50,513 bases of DNA. Origin: Chromera velia. Lineage: Eukaryota; Sar; Chromeraceae. Below, piece after piece: positions 12,801-23,425 of this stretch. Made by a program: the position numbers and the translations under genes. The notes beneath the pieces are model-generated. The model made no database searches, had not been told where the DNA came from, and saw only the letters and a program-made list of their open reading frames with translations. Where the stretch lies: the NCBI GenBank assembly GCA_018398765.1, contig JAHBMJ010000121.1:5459-55971 (forward strand). The letters are read 5' to 3'. The number at the start of each line of letters is the position of its first letter. Within the stretch, counting starts at the first letter, position 1.

Positions 12801-13081
12801 CAGTGTCCCGTGTGCGTACCCCTTTTGCAGAATGGGGAAAGACCCAGACAAAAGGGTCTGAAAGCGCGGGAGGGCGCTTCGAGGAGAGTGTGATCGCTGA
12901 GGGAAGTGGTAAGAAGCTCCCGCATAAGCAAGGGCAGGGAGAAACATGGGGACGGGAATCTCTGGGTTTTTCTGTCAATGACGGTATTGCTGAGAGCCTG
13001 CACGGAGGGCCGTTCCCGTTTCTCAGGAAAAGCACGGGCACTGGAGGTGGGGTTCAAGGGTCACTTCAGGTTGCAGAATGA
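6809..13081 (+). CDS. Large disordered protein of unknown function (gene B)
   Basis: Model: join(6809..6961, 7057..7591, 7860..11229, 11472..12490, 12831..13081), 1,775 residues. All four junctions agree in phase. Donors are GTAAGA, GTCAGT, GTCCGT and GTCAGT; acceptors are all TGCAG. The exon 3 donor at 11230 is the least certain, chosen because only a phase-2 donor joins exon 4 and its sequence GTCCGTCCATTC is identical to the donor of the PPR gene at 14365. The exon 2 donor lies in a GTCAGTCAGTAAGACAGTAAGT cluster and could shift. I recognise no domain. The N-terminal ~230 residues (MKIESVGHEVQEIL...; LNPAKLKALTKISEV) look the most ordered. Later parts are Glu/Lys-rich (near 8500-8620), poly-Pro (near 8015), Gly/Arg-rich (near 9650) and Ser/Arg/Pro-rich. 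No transmembrane segment or signal peptide seen. Confidence 0.65.
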
Positions 13082-14098
13082 TCAATACAGTGATTACAAG
13101 TCTAAACACTGCAGTGAACGGTCAATCCCAGCTGTCAATCTTCTAATTCTAGATCTAATTCAATATCTTTGATAGATTGTTTTGTGCCATACTTCAAACT
13201 GTTTTACTGTTTAGTTTAGTATAGCGTTTTGTATAAAATTTTAAGATTTCATAGTACTACTGTGACTAGCATGTATGTCTTTGCATTTAGATATATTTAG
13301 AAAGGGATTTTTTTAGAAAAAAAAAGTAAAAACATTTCCTAACTAGACCATACAAAAAAATTAAGCAACATGCTAGAAATATCTTCAAAACATCTTTAAA
13401 ATTTAAATTCAATATAATTTAATAGAATTATTATAAAAGTTTTATTTTGATTTAGAAATCTGGTAAAATCTGGACCACATTTCTGTTTTTGTCATGTATT
13501 GTCATGTCAGAATGTTATAAACTTAATATTTTTTTTTTTAATTCATTTGAGGGCTAGTTTGAATGACTCAGAAGGACCATGCTGAATATCATTTTGCTAT
13601 CTGTGTGTGAAATCGATGGCTCATGTTACCGTAACAAACCCAATAAAACCTAAGCAGTAGAGAAGAGCAAACGCAGTTACACTGTAACCAATTTGTTGTG
13701 GTATACAAGAGCTGACATGCGAGCAAGTGCATGTGGGCTCAGGTAGGAGTTTGGTACAAGTGCCCCCCGCTTCGCTTTCCGGGGCCATTCCTGCATTTGT
13801 GCATGCTTGTGCACGTCGGTGACGGTCATGTGACGGTCGGTCACGCTATAGTGACACAGTTTCTTACACTTTCCATCGCTGCCAGCGAGAGTTCTTGATG
13901 ATTGAGGGTTGTCAATGTGAACTCATCGAGTCACGTGTGCTCAGTTCCGAGAGATCCCCTCTCGGTCCGTCGGTGACTTCGTTTTCCCGACAGTCTGCTT
14001 GAAAGCAACGCCCGTCGACAAAAACAAAACTGTTTCGATCCGCATGACACATTATTTCTTCCTCGTCGTGCGCAATCAACCAATAGAAGCCGTACAGA
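13082..14098. other. AT-rich intergenic stretch with a GC-rich insert
   Basis: Bases 13140-13680 are strongly AT-rich with T and A tracts and hold no gene. At 13760-13786 lies GTGCCCCCCGCTTCGCTTTC followed by CGGGGCC, which matches 803-829 in inverse orientation with two differences, so this is a second site of the GGCCCCGGAAAG-type element. Bases 13790-14098 are mixed composition and probably hold the promoter and 5' untranslated region of the following PPR gene. Confidence 0.5.
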
Positions 14099-17000
14099 AT
14101 GTGTGCCCTCCGTTTGTGTGCAAGATGCCTGTTGGTGCTCCTCTTCTTATTCACGATTGCTGCCATCCCCGGCCATTCATTTGTGTTGCTGAAATGCCGT
14201 TTCTTCCAAGTCCCTCGAAGGAGGACTGTGATTGACGGCGAGGTGGATTGGGATGGTGGGTGGCGAGAGTTAGCGAACCCGTCCTTTCAAACGGATCTTG
14301 CAGTGCTTCCAGAATCGGATCTTGAAGACCATGGGACGAGCAGCTGGGTCATGCCAGATGGAAGGTCCGTCCATTCGATCTGCTTCTCAGCTGCCGGAGA
14401 CGGCAGTTGCCGTCTCGTCAATCTTGACTTCGAATGCCGTCACCTCCCCGTCTATCTGCCTGCAGGGATCAAATGGAGAGCGCTGATCCTGCGCCCATGC
14501 CTTTTTCTCGGCGTATAGGTGGCCATGACAGAGATCTGCACCCAGACAGGGCATCTACCAAAGGATCTCCCCCTCCCCCTCCACACCACCGCCACCACAG
14601 AAGCACCACGCCCTACCGTCCACCTCTCGCCAGAGAGCTGTGGAGTCCCTACTTTCAAGAGAGACTGAAGAACATGAAAGAAGTGATCCGATTTGGCGAA
14701 GGGAAGAAGAGTCCGTCCATGGTGGTGACTTTTGAAGAAGTTGCGGCCCTTCAGAGAGAGATGGAGACACGAGGGTTCCTCCCAGATGCGCAGGAGACGC
14801 AGCTCCTGATTGAACTCCTCAGCAGAGTCTCGCCACCTGTTAACCGTCTCCAGTACGGTCTAATCGAAAAAGAGGCTTTCAGGCTGTTCTCAACACTCCC
14901 TGACTTGGACTGCTTGCGGCCCCGCGTTTCTGTCTATAACGCTCTTTTGACGATTCTTGTGAACGTAGAGGGAAGGGGAGGGGGTTCTCGGTGGGAAGCC
15001 GCTGCCGGGCTTTTTTCGGAGATGAAGAGGAATTGGAGTGTGCCCTCCCGGCATACATTTTTCCTTTTGTTCAAAGTATTGCACAGGAGGGGATGGGGGG
15101 AGGGTGAAACTGCAGAGTTGGCGTTCGATCTGTATGATGAAATGAAGAAGTTCAGGGTGCCTGCAGATACAGGACTGGTCAATACGGTTTTGGAGTTAGT
15201 GTGCCGAGCTGAGAGGGTGGATAAAGTCTTGCAAGAGAAAACAATGTGTTTGTTGAGAGAGGTGCGTGAAGGGGGGGTGGAGCTAGATGGGAGAAGTTAC
15301 AGATCGCTTCTCCGCATCCTCTCTGGCCCCCGGTACTTGGAGGAGACGAAACAGCTTAAGCGGGAAATCAGCGCAAATGGGGCTAGAGTTGTCTCTCCTG
15401 ATTTAGTAAAGGAGAGACCCAAGGCAGATTTCTATGTCTCCAAACTGCAGCAAAGGTTGAGACGGCAGGGGAGTAGAAACGGAGGAACACAGACGAGACT
15501 GATCTGGCCGAATATCCAGAGATTTCGAGATTGTCTGAGGGAGGGGGGGGTAGAAGAGGGCACCCAAGTCACTCTGTACCTTCTTCGTGCGTTGGCTTGT
15601 GTCGAGCGTGCCCCGTCGGAAGAAGCTCTGTCTCTTCTAGAGCGTCTCGCTTCCCTCGGAGTGTCTCGTCCGCCCTTGTGGGTTTGGTGTGCTGTGTTGA
15701 GGCACGTCTCCCAGGAGGGGGACTCGAAAACGTGTGAGAGAATTTTGGTGGAGATGGACAAGAGGGGGGTGCGTGTGAGTCTCCATGCATGCAACCTTGT
15801 TCTACTCTCGTTTGAAAGGCGGGGGAGGGTGAAAGAAGAAAGCAAGAGTTCGTCTGTTTTGTTCAATCACGTTCTTTCAACGAAGTCTTATGCCGCATTC
15901 GAAGACATTGAAAGAAAGAGAGGTCTAAGGAAGAATCTCAAATCCTTCCTTGTCATGTTGAGTACCCTCGAAATGGTGGGAGGAACGAGATCGTCCAGTA
16001 TAGCACTGGAGGTGTTCTCTGAGATGGTTGAGAGAGACTTCCCCCTTAGTTGGAGAGCGTCCTCTTTCCTTCGTAGGTTGTGCGAGGGGAGGGTTGAAGA
16101 GAAGGGAAGAGAAAGGGCACGCTCCATCTGGAGAGACGCCCAGAGAAGAGGGTTGATTCCTCCAACTGGGGGGCAGACAAGTGGGGAAGAAGTAGAGAAA
16201 GGGGGAGGAGATGAGAGTGAGGAGATATCCCTGCTCTCACCGCACTTGCAGCCGGATTCACCCCCTTTGTCGGTGAACCAGTACCGACTGTTGAAGAGCA
16301 AACTGTTTCGCGAAGGTTTGGGATCGAAAAAGGAGGGGATTGAAGCTTTGATTCGGATTCTCGGAAGGGCCGAGAAGGATCCGAGGGACAAAGCAGAGAG
16401 GTGGCGATGGAAAGAGGCAATGTCTCTCTTTGAACGTCTCCTCCATGAATGCAGTGGCAACAGCCAGCCTTCGTCTGCAGTCTACGTAGTGTTGCTGGAT
16501 CTGTTGTTGGCAGCGGAGGAGGTGGCAAAGGCAGTGGATTTTTACAGTGACATGAAACTTCGGGGTGTGGGGCTGGATGGGAGGAGGTCTCTTGCCCTTC
16601 TTCACAATGCGCTTTTGTACATAAAGAAGGGGTCTAGTGAGGTTAGTGCAGGTTTGGTGGAGGAGACTTTGTCTCTTTTTGCAGACATGAGAAGAGACGG
16701 TTTGGTGCCGGGAAGGCATGTGTTTGAGTCTGCCGTAGCGTTTGCATTGCGTCAAGGGGGAGTTGTTCGCTGTTTGCCTGTCCTGAAGGACATGCTGAAG
16801 GTCGGGTATGTGCCCTGTCGACGGAATGGACTCCTTGATGAGATAGCTGAGGGTCTTTCCAGTCAGCCAAGCGACATTAGAGCAGAGGGGGAGCGGCTGT
16901 TGGAAATAGCGTCATTGAAAGAGGAAGTTAGACAGAGAGTGTTGGGAAAGATCGGGGAGATGCTGCGTCCTCGTGCACCCCCCGTAATGTGGAGCGACGT

Positions 17001-20000
17001 GGAGGGTCTGCGTGCAGAGTTGCGTGCAAGGAATGTGCGGGGAGATCCTAGGTTGTGCATGGAGATGATTCGGACCCTAGGTCGGATTCCCGATCCTGTT
17101 GAATGGAGAGAGGGGTTGCAGCTTTTTAGGGAACTTTTGGAGTCTGGGTGTGACAACGTGCCTGAGGATGTCTTCTGCGTCCTGCTGAAGTTGTTGGCGT
17201 TCAACAATCAGTGGGCATTTGCTTTCGATATGTTTGAAGAAGTCAAGAGACGCGGTGTGTCGGTGACAGTATTCACATACAACACCGCACTTAGCGCTCT
17301 CTGCAAAAGGAAAGGTGGTGCTCGGTGGGAAGACGTGAAGTCTTTTCTTGGGTACATGGAAAGGCGGTGTGTGAAATTTGATATCTGTACACATAATCTC
17401 GTGCTGTCTGCTCTCAATCGCGCACAGGGGGGCAGTCGGTGGAAGGAGGCTTTGGAGTGGCTTTCAAAGATGAGAGAGGCAGGGGTGAGTCCAGACTTGA
17501 TCTCTTACAATACAGTCCTCAGCGCACTTGCGTGGGCAGAGGGGGGAGGGCAATGGAGACTGGCTCTTCAGCTTGTTGAGGAGATGAAGGCGAATGGGGT
17601 GAAACCAGATTTGGTTTCCTTCCAACGTCTTCTTCGCGCAATGGAGAAGGCCTCTCAGACTGAGCCAGCAAGTCTGGCAGAGGTGGCATTGGGGGTGTTT
17701 GAGGAGATGCTGTCTCTTTGCCCAGCTTCCAGGAATCGGGCCGTTGCCTTTCTGGACAGGTTGGCAAACCTTCCTGAGCTTTCTGATCCGTTGAAAGAAA
17801 AGGCCGACCGCTTGCTGGAGGCTTTCAGCTCACGAGAGGTGTTCTCTCTAGTTGAACAAAAGCAGCCGATTTCCCAACGCCGGAGACCCGCAGTTGAGGC
17901 AGAGTTTGATGAACGTTTGAAAAACCTCACCCTCCATACTGCCTCCCCAGTTGAGTGGAAGGAAGTGGTCTCATTGCGGGAGGAGATGGAGAAAAAAGGG
18001 GCAGATGGGGATGTGAAACTGTGTGGTTTATTGATTCAGTTGATGGGCAGAGTGCCAAGAGGAACGGCTGATTGGAGAGAGGGTCTCTCTCTGTACCGGA
18101 AGATGCTTGCACAGGGGTGCACGAAGCCAGCACGGAAGGTTTACTTGGAATTGTTCAGTTTGTTAGCGTATGCCGAGGGCGGGAGTCAGTGGGAGGTCGC
18201 ATGGGATCTTTTCAAGGAGATGAAAGAACGAGGGATTGAAAGATCAGCTTCCGTGTACACTTCTCTTTTTGTGGCTTTGTCGAAGGCAGAAGGGGGAGGA
18301 AGGGTGAAAGAAGCCAGCGATTTGCTTGAGGAAATGAAGGCTGACGGTATCGGTCTGTGCAACCCTGCCGTCGAGCCGTTTCTTTCAGTTCTCGAGAATG
18401 CACCTGGGGACCAAATGGATATTTCCATGCGGTGTGAGTTTGCCTTGAAGACCGTTGAGGAGATGAGGAGAGAGGGAAAACACCTGAGCCCAAAAGGCTT
18501 TGCTGCACTCATCGGCGTTCTCTCTTTGAAAGAGGACGATCGCCGTTCGGCAGTCCTCCGGAGAGTATACACTGAAATGAGGAACAGGGGCATTCCCCGG
18601 GATTCCGGGACTTATGCAGCACTCATCAGAGGGAGTTTGAGGAGAGATGGGGGGCTGGAAGGTCTGAGGGAGGCATTGAGACTTCTGAAGGAGTTATCTC
18701 GAAAGGAAATGTCCCTCAACCCTTCGACAGTCACTTTGCTACTCACAGAAACGGCAGAAAGGGGCCAGAGGGCAGAGCGCGAAGTTGCTGTGCGACTCTG
18801 GAAAAAGGAGAGACATTCCCGAGGAGGACTGGGGGAGTACTGTGCTCCCCTTCTCAAGATCTTCAGACAACATTCCTATGTGCAATTTGAGTCCCTCAGG
18901 GCAGCTTTGGATGATGCCGCAAGCGCGGGTGTCAAATTCTCTCGGTCGATGTATGCAGACGCTATCGCGGCAGCTGGCCGTGGAAGGGGGCAGAGCCGCA
19001 AAGAGTCCCGGCGGCTTCGTTGGCAGACTGCAGAGTCTCTTTTTGCACAGATGGAAGCTGAGGGCATCACCCCGGACGAAGAGACTTTCGCAGTCATGAT
19101 AGACGCGTTTTGGGGGGGGCGGCAGGCAGGGAAGGCATTTCGTATGTTTGAGGCAATGAGGGCGAGAGGGATACAGCCATCTGCGCAGACTGTGAGTTCG
19201 TTGGTGATGGTTTTCAGTCAAGTGACACGGGACACATTAGTTTCCCTTTCCTGGCAGACGTGTGTGCAACTGGTAAAGGATCTGAGAGGAGGGTGGCTGT
19301 CCCTTGACCCTTTTGTGATCACCCGTCTTTTCAAGCTTGCCGCTATGTCAAAGTCTGGGCACGAGGCAGAGACGGCTGTGCAATTGTTGGACCAGTTTGT
19401 TGAGGAGGGATACGAACCTTCTCGGAGGACTTATTTGTATCTGCTTCAAACGCTGAAAACATTTGCGGAGAAGAATTGTGTTTCGAGGGGTGGTGAGGGA
19501 GTGACGGGGAATGAGAGCAGAAACGAGTCGATGAATTCATGGATTTGCGAGACGGCGCAGCGTTTGTCTCGAGGTATGCAGGCGCAGGGAGTGGATTTGC
19601 ATGAATCGGCTTCGAGTGTGCTTGATGTTCTTGGCAGTGCTCAGGTATGCGCGCCGAGAGATTTTCTTTTGTTCCTGCTCAGAGCTGTTCAGAGCTGTCC
19701 AGACAAATTCTCTTTGAGTGTCCATAATCACCTCTTGTCTGTTCTGTCGAGAGCGCGTGAAGGCGGGATGTGGAGGGAGGCCATTGGGCACTTAATCGTC
19801 ATGAGACAAGCGGGGGTAGAGCCGGACAGTCACACGTTTCATGCCGTTCTCAAGGCCTGTGCCCGTGCAGAGGGGGGAAGCCAATGGCAGACTGCTTTGA
19901 GGCTGTCCGATGAGATTGAAGAGCCGAGCATGAGGACGGAAGTCCTCTTATTGGAAGCTCTTTCGAGAGCGCGTCTTGAGGAAGTAGGAGGGATGTGGGA

Positions 20001-20364
20001 GAGGGGCCTTGAACGGTTTTTCGGGTGGATATACGACCTCTCCACTGGAGAGAAGGAAAGTTCAAGCGCTGCCGATATAGGTGAGGGTGTTCTTTACGTC
20101 TTCAGACTTTTAAAGAAGGCCGGAAGGTTCAGTGAGTGGGAGAAGGCGCTGGACGTTTTTGAGAGATTGAAAGAAACGGAAGGGACTGTGCAGCCTGGGG
20201 TAGATTCTCTTTCCACTTTGATACATGTATTGGATCGGGCAGGCACCGTTAGTGGATGGGAGAGGTCGTTGAATGTCTTTGAGGAGATGGAAGCAAAGGG
20301 GATGGCTGCAGACGAAGAGACTCAGGAAGCGCTTGCAAGGGCATTGAAAAAAGCTACTGAATGA
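14099..20364 (+). CDS. Giant plastid-targeted PPR protein (2,054 residues)
   Basis: Model: join(14099..14364, 14466..20364). The intron is 101 bases, donor AG|GTCCGT, acceptor CTGCAG, phase 2 on both sides. Exon 1 begins MCALRLCARC, then a hydrophobic run (LLVLLFLFTIAA), then PGHS|FVLLKCRFFQVPRRR. This is a signal peptide with Phe at the likely +1 position and a basic stretch after it, as in complex-plastid leaders. Exon 2 holds scattered, often degenerate PPR units over nearly its whole length. The clearest are near 17260-17660, 18170-18350, 19010-19190 and 19720-19930, of the same GGSxW...EM...G..PD type as the gene at 2632. Spacer regions are helical and probably hold decayed repeats. No catalytic C-terminal domain is visible. 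Likely a plastid RNA-processing or stabilising factor; target unknown. The stop is at 20362-20364. Confidence 0.85.
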
Positions 20365-21156
20365 CACCGATCCAAAATTATCCTACAAGGCTATAAGCCT
20401 ATAACGGTAGTACACAACCGTGAAATAGCTTTAAATGTTTTTAAATGAAATTTTACCCCGAGCTTGAATTTTGTAGAGCTTTATAAGATGTATAAACACT
20501 GCTAATTTAAGCTCCTAACTCTTTCTAAATTGCGAGAAATAAGCCTTCAAAGTTTATGGAATTTAGTAGAATCTAAACGAGTAGATTCCACGGTAAATTC
20601 CACTAAAATCCACCAAATTCCACTAAATTCCAAGAGTAAATTCCACTAAATTCCATTAAATTCCACTAAATTCCCGAGGAATTTAACCTAGTTTTATAGG
20701 GGAGTCGTAATCAGACTACTGGGACTAGATACAAATCAGGTGTGCAAAGGTAGATTTGACTCTTAAAAATGTTTCTTTTCCGTATTTTGGCACTTATAAG
20801 TGCCAATAAAAAATTATAATTCAAATATAAAGTATAATAAAAAGAAATGCTATGTCCAGTTTTTTCCCCCTAATAGGACCCCTATATGTATGCATAGTGT
20901 CTATAGATAAGTAAGTGCAAGCCGATATCTGGTAGTAGACTAGGCAGTGGACCGCGGGGATTCGTGGAACATAAAATCCTATATAGTGCGGAACCTATCA
21001 ATCAATCAATATCTTATGATTCTTCTCCTATCTTACGAGTTTTATATCACTTCATTCATTTTAGTACGTAACTGTAGGATTCTATGAAGCTAGCTATGAA
21101 GTTAACAATTTAGATAAATTACAAAAAAGGTTAAACAAAATTATTGCATGCATGTT
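20365..21156. other. AT-rich spacer between convergent genes
   Basis: The upstream PPR gene and the downstream LRR gene converge here. The stretch is AT-rich and holds a 10-bp tandem array (annotated separately), A/T tracts and nothing coding. It probably contains both 3' untranslated regions. Confidence 0.5.
20584..20675. repeat. AAATTCCACT tandem array
   Basis: About eight degenerate copies of a 10-base unit AAATTCCACT stand in a row, with variants AAAATCCACC, AAATTCCAAG and AAATTCCATT and one short interruption. The array lies 220 bases past the stop codon of the PPR gene. Confidence 0.85.
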
Positions 21157-23379
21157 TCAGAAAATAAAGGTATTTAACCCTATGGGCTGGGTGTAGTCGA
21201 TGGAACGCAACTTGCCCCCCGCATGCGCCTCCGACAGAAGGGCTCTGCGTCTGGTTTCATGGACAGAGGTTGCAGAAAGGTCCAAGAACTCCAGCTTCGG
21301 CAGCGACTGCGGCTCGAGAGTCTCAAGAAAAATCCTGAGTCCCTCCTCGGTGATATCGACATTGCCATACAGAGACAGGTGTGTAAGCGGCAGCGCATCG
21401 TTTGCACGGAATGCTTCCGCAAGGAGACGCAAATCATTATTCGCTAGTCTGCAACTTCCAAGCATGAGCTTCTCCAAGCTCCCCAACTTCCCCGCCGCGA
21501 GGGCTGTCGGAAAAGTCCCCAGCCGGCCCCCACCAAATCTAAGAATCTTCAGAGCAGGGAGACCTTGCTCTGAGTCGGATACCCCCCTGCAGAACGCACG
21601 CATACCTTCCTCCCTAAACTCGTTATTGTCAAGTCGCAGTTTTTGTAGTTTTAACAAATGCCCTCCCCTCACGAGCTCTCCCAAAATACGCATCCCTTCA
21701 TCATTGAGCATGCACCAGCCAAGGTCGAGTTCAATCAAATTCGACATCTTTCCTGACCGAAGCACCCCCTCCGAGAAATCAATTCCTTTTCCTGCTTCCG
21801 TGACATACAGATTCAGAGATTCAAGAAAAGGAAGACCGGTTTCAGACTCTCCCACCCCCCTGAAAAAAAGACGCTCCATGCTATCCTTTGTGACGTCCCC
21901 TTCTGCTAGGTCAAACTCCCGAAGCGCAGACAGACGATCGACACGGAAAGCATCTTTGAGAACCTCCTCTATTTCACTTGTCGGGGTGACGAACAGACAA
22001 AGATCCTGCCAAGGAGGCGGCTCAGGAGCATTCAAGACTCCTTGAATGAACACAACCCTGTGGAGATCGTCAATCTCCACCCAGAAGCTCCGAAGGCAAC
22101 GGAGCTTGCCACTCCCCAACACTCGGGCGGTCTCTTCACACGGTGTGCTTTGATCGACAGCAAGACAGACGTCGAGATCGACTGTCTCCAGGGGGGGGGC
22201 CTCATCAGAGTTCAGGGCCGAAACTATAGCATCGGCGGCTTCCCCGAAAAATTTCACCCCCCTCATGCTAAGTGTTCTCAGGGAGGGTACTAGAGCTGCC
22301 CGCAACCCCTCCGCAAAAGCTTCTGTTGCTTTCATGCTGCCTTCATCACGATAGATTCCGTCTACCCTGTCCAAGCCAAGGCTCTGCAGCGAGACCAACT
22401 CTCCCTCTTTCAGCTTCTCTGCCAGTCCGAACAATGCATCGGGAAACAGATGACAGCGAGCGAGTTGCAGGTCTCGCAGGAAGGGGAAGGTTTCTTTTCG
22501 AAGCAACGAAGAGAGAGTCGCTTCTGCTCTGAAATCATTCGAGCTCAGAAGGAGGCTCTCTACTTTGAGGGGCTTTGCTGCTGCGAATGCGGTAGAGAGG
22601 ATCGCCATCTTCTCGTCGTTCAGGGACGTTTCAGAGAGGTTCAGCGCTCTCACAGAGGAGATTCTCCCTTCCTTGACTGCCTCTGCGAAGGCCTGAGTCT
22701 CTGCTATGCCGAGGGGATTGCCTGCACGTTCAAAGAGAAAAGAAACGACCCAGACGTCAAAATTCCTCTTTTCAGAAAAAGAAACAAACACAACTTTGGG
22801 CAGGGCTTGTGTGAGAGAATAGGAATCCAATGACGACGAGCTAGCTGAAAGCGAGAGCTCCCTCCAAACGCCTCCAAAGGTTGGCTGTGCAAAACATGAA
22901 GGAGACGAGAGAGCAGTGCAACTTCTGTAGCATTGGACTGTCCGCTCTCCCTTTTTATGAGGAAACGAGCAAACTTGACTCCTTGACGCTTCTCATGTGG
23001 AGAACGAACCGCAAAAAGATGGTGCGTTGGACTCAAAACAGAAGAATGATGCGAAAGAGAAAGCGTGAGAGTCTCGATCTTCTTTTCCGTTTCCCTCCCA
23101 ACAACTGAATTCGCACTCCTTTCCCCCATGCCTCCCCAACGGACCTTCAAAGCTCAGGGTCTCCAGGCAGCGAGGCAAAACCGAAAATACGAGAGGAGCC
23201 TCTGACGGGCCGAGTGAGTTTCCTGGAAAGAAAGAAACAAGGAATCGGGGGAAAGGGAAGAAAAGCGGCAGCGAGATGTACAAATTGATCTGGTTCTTTT
23301 ATCGCACTCCCATATGTAACTGCCCCTTTTACGTCACAGACTGACATGATACATTGACATTCATGCACGCACTCACTCA

Positions 23380-23425
<46 letters not shown>

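Noticed and set aside
13893-13910. TGATGATTGAGGGTT resembling one end of the 505-bp repeat
   Set aside because: Only about 15 bases match and the similarity stops abruptly; chance or a tiny remnant cannot be separated.
22722-22830. N-terminal part of the long minus-strand frame at 21157-22830
   Set aside because: It has no ATG and ends in a pyrimidine-rich stretch with GTGCAG; it is intron, and the true exon starts at 22721.
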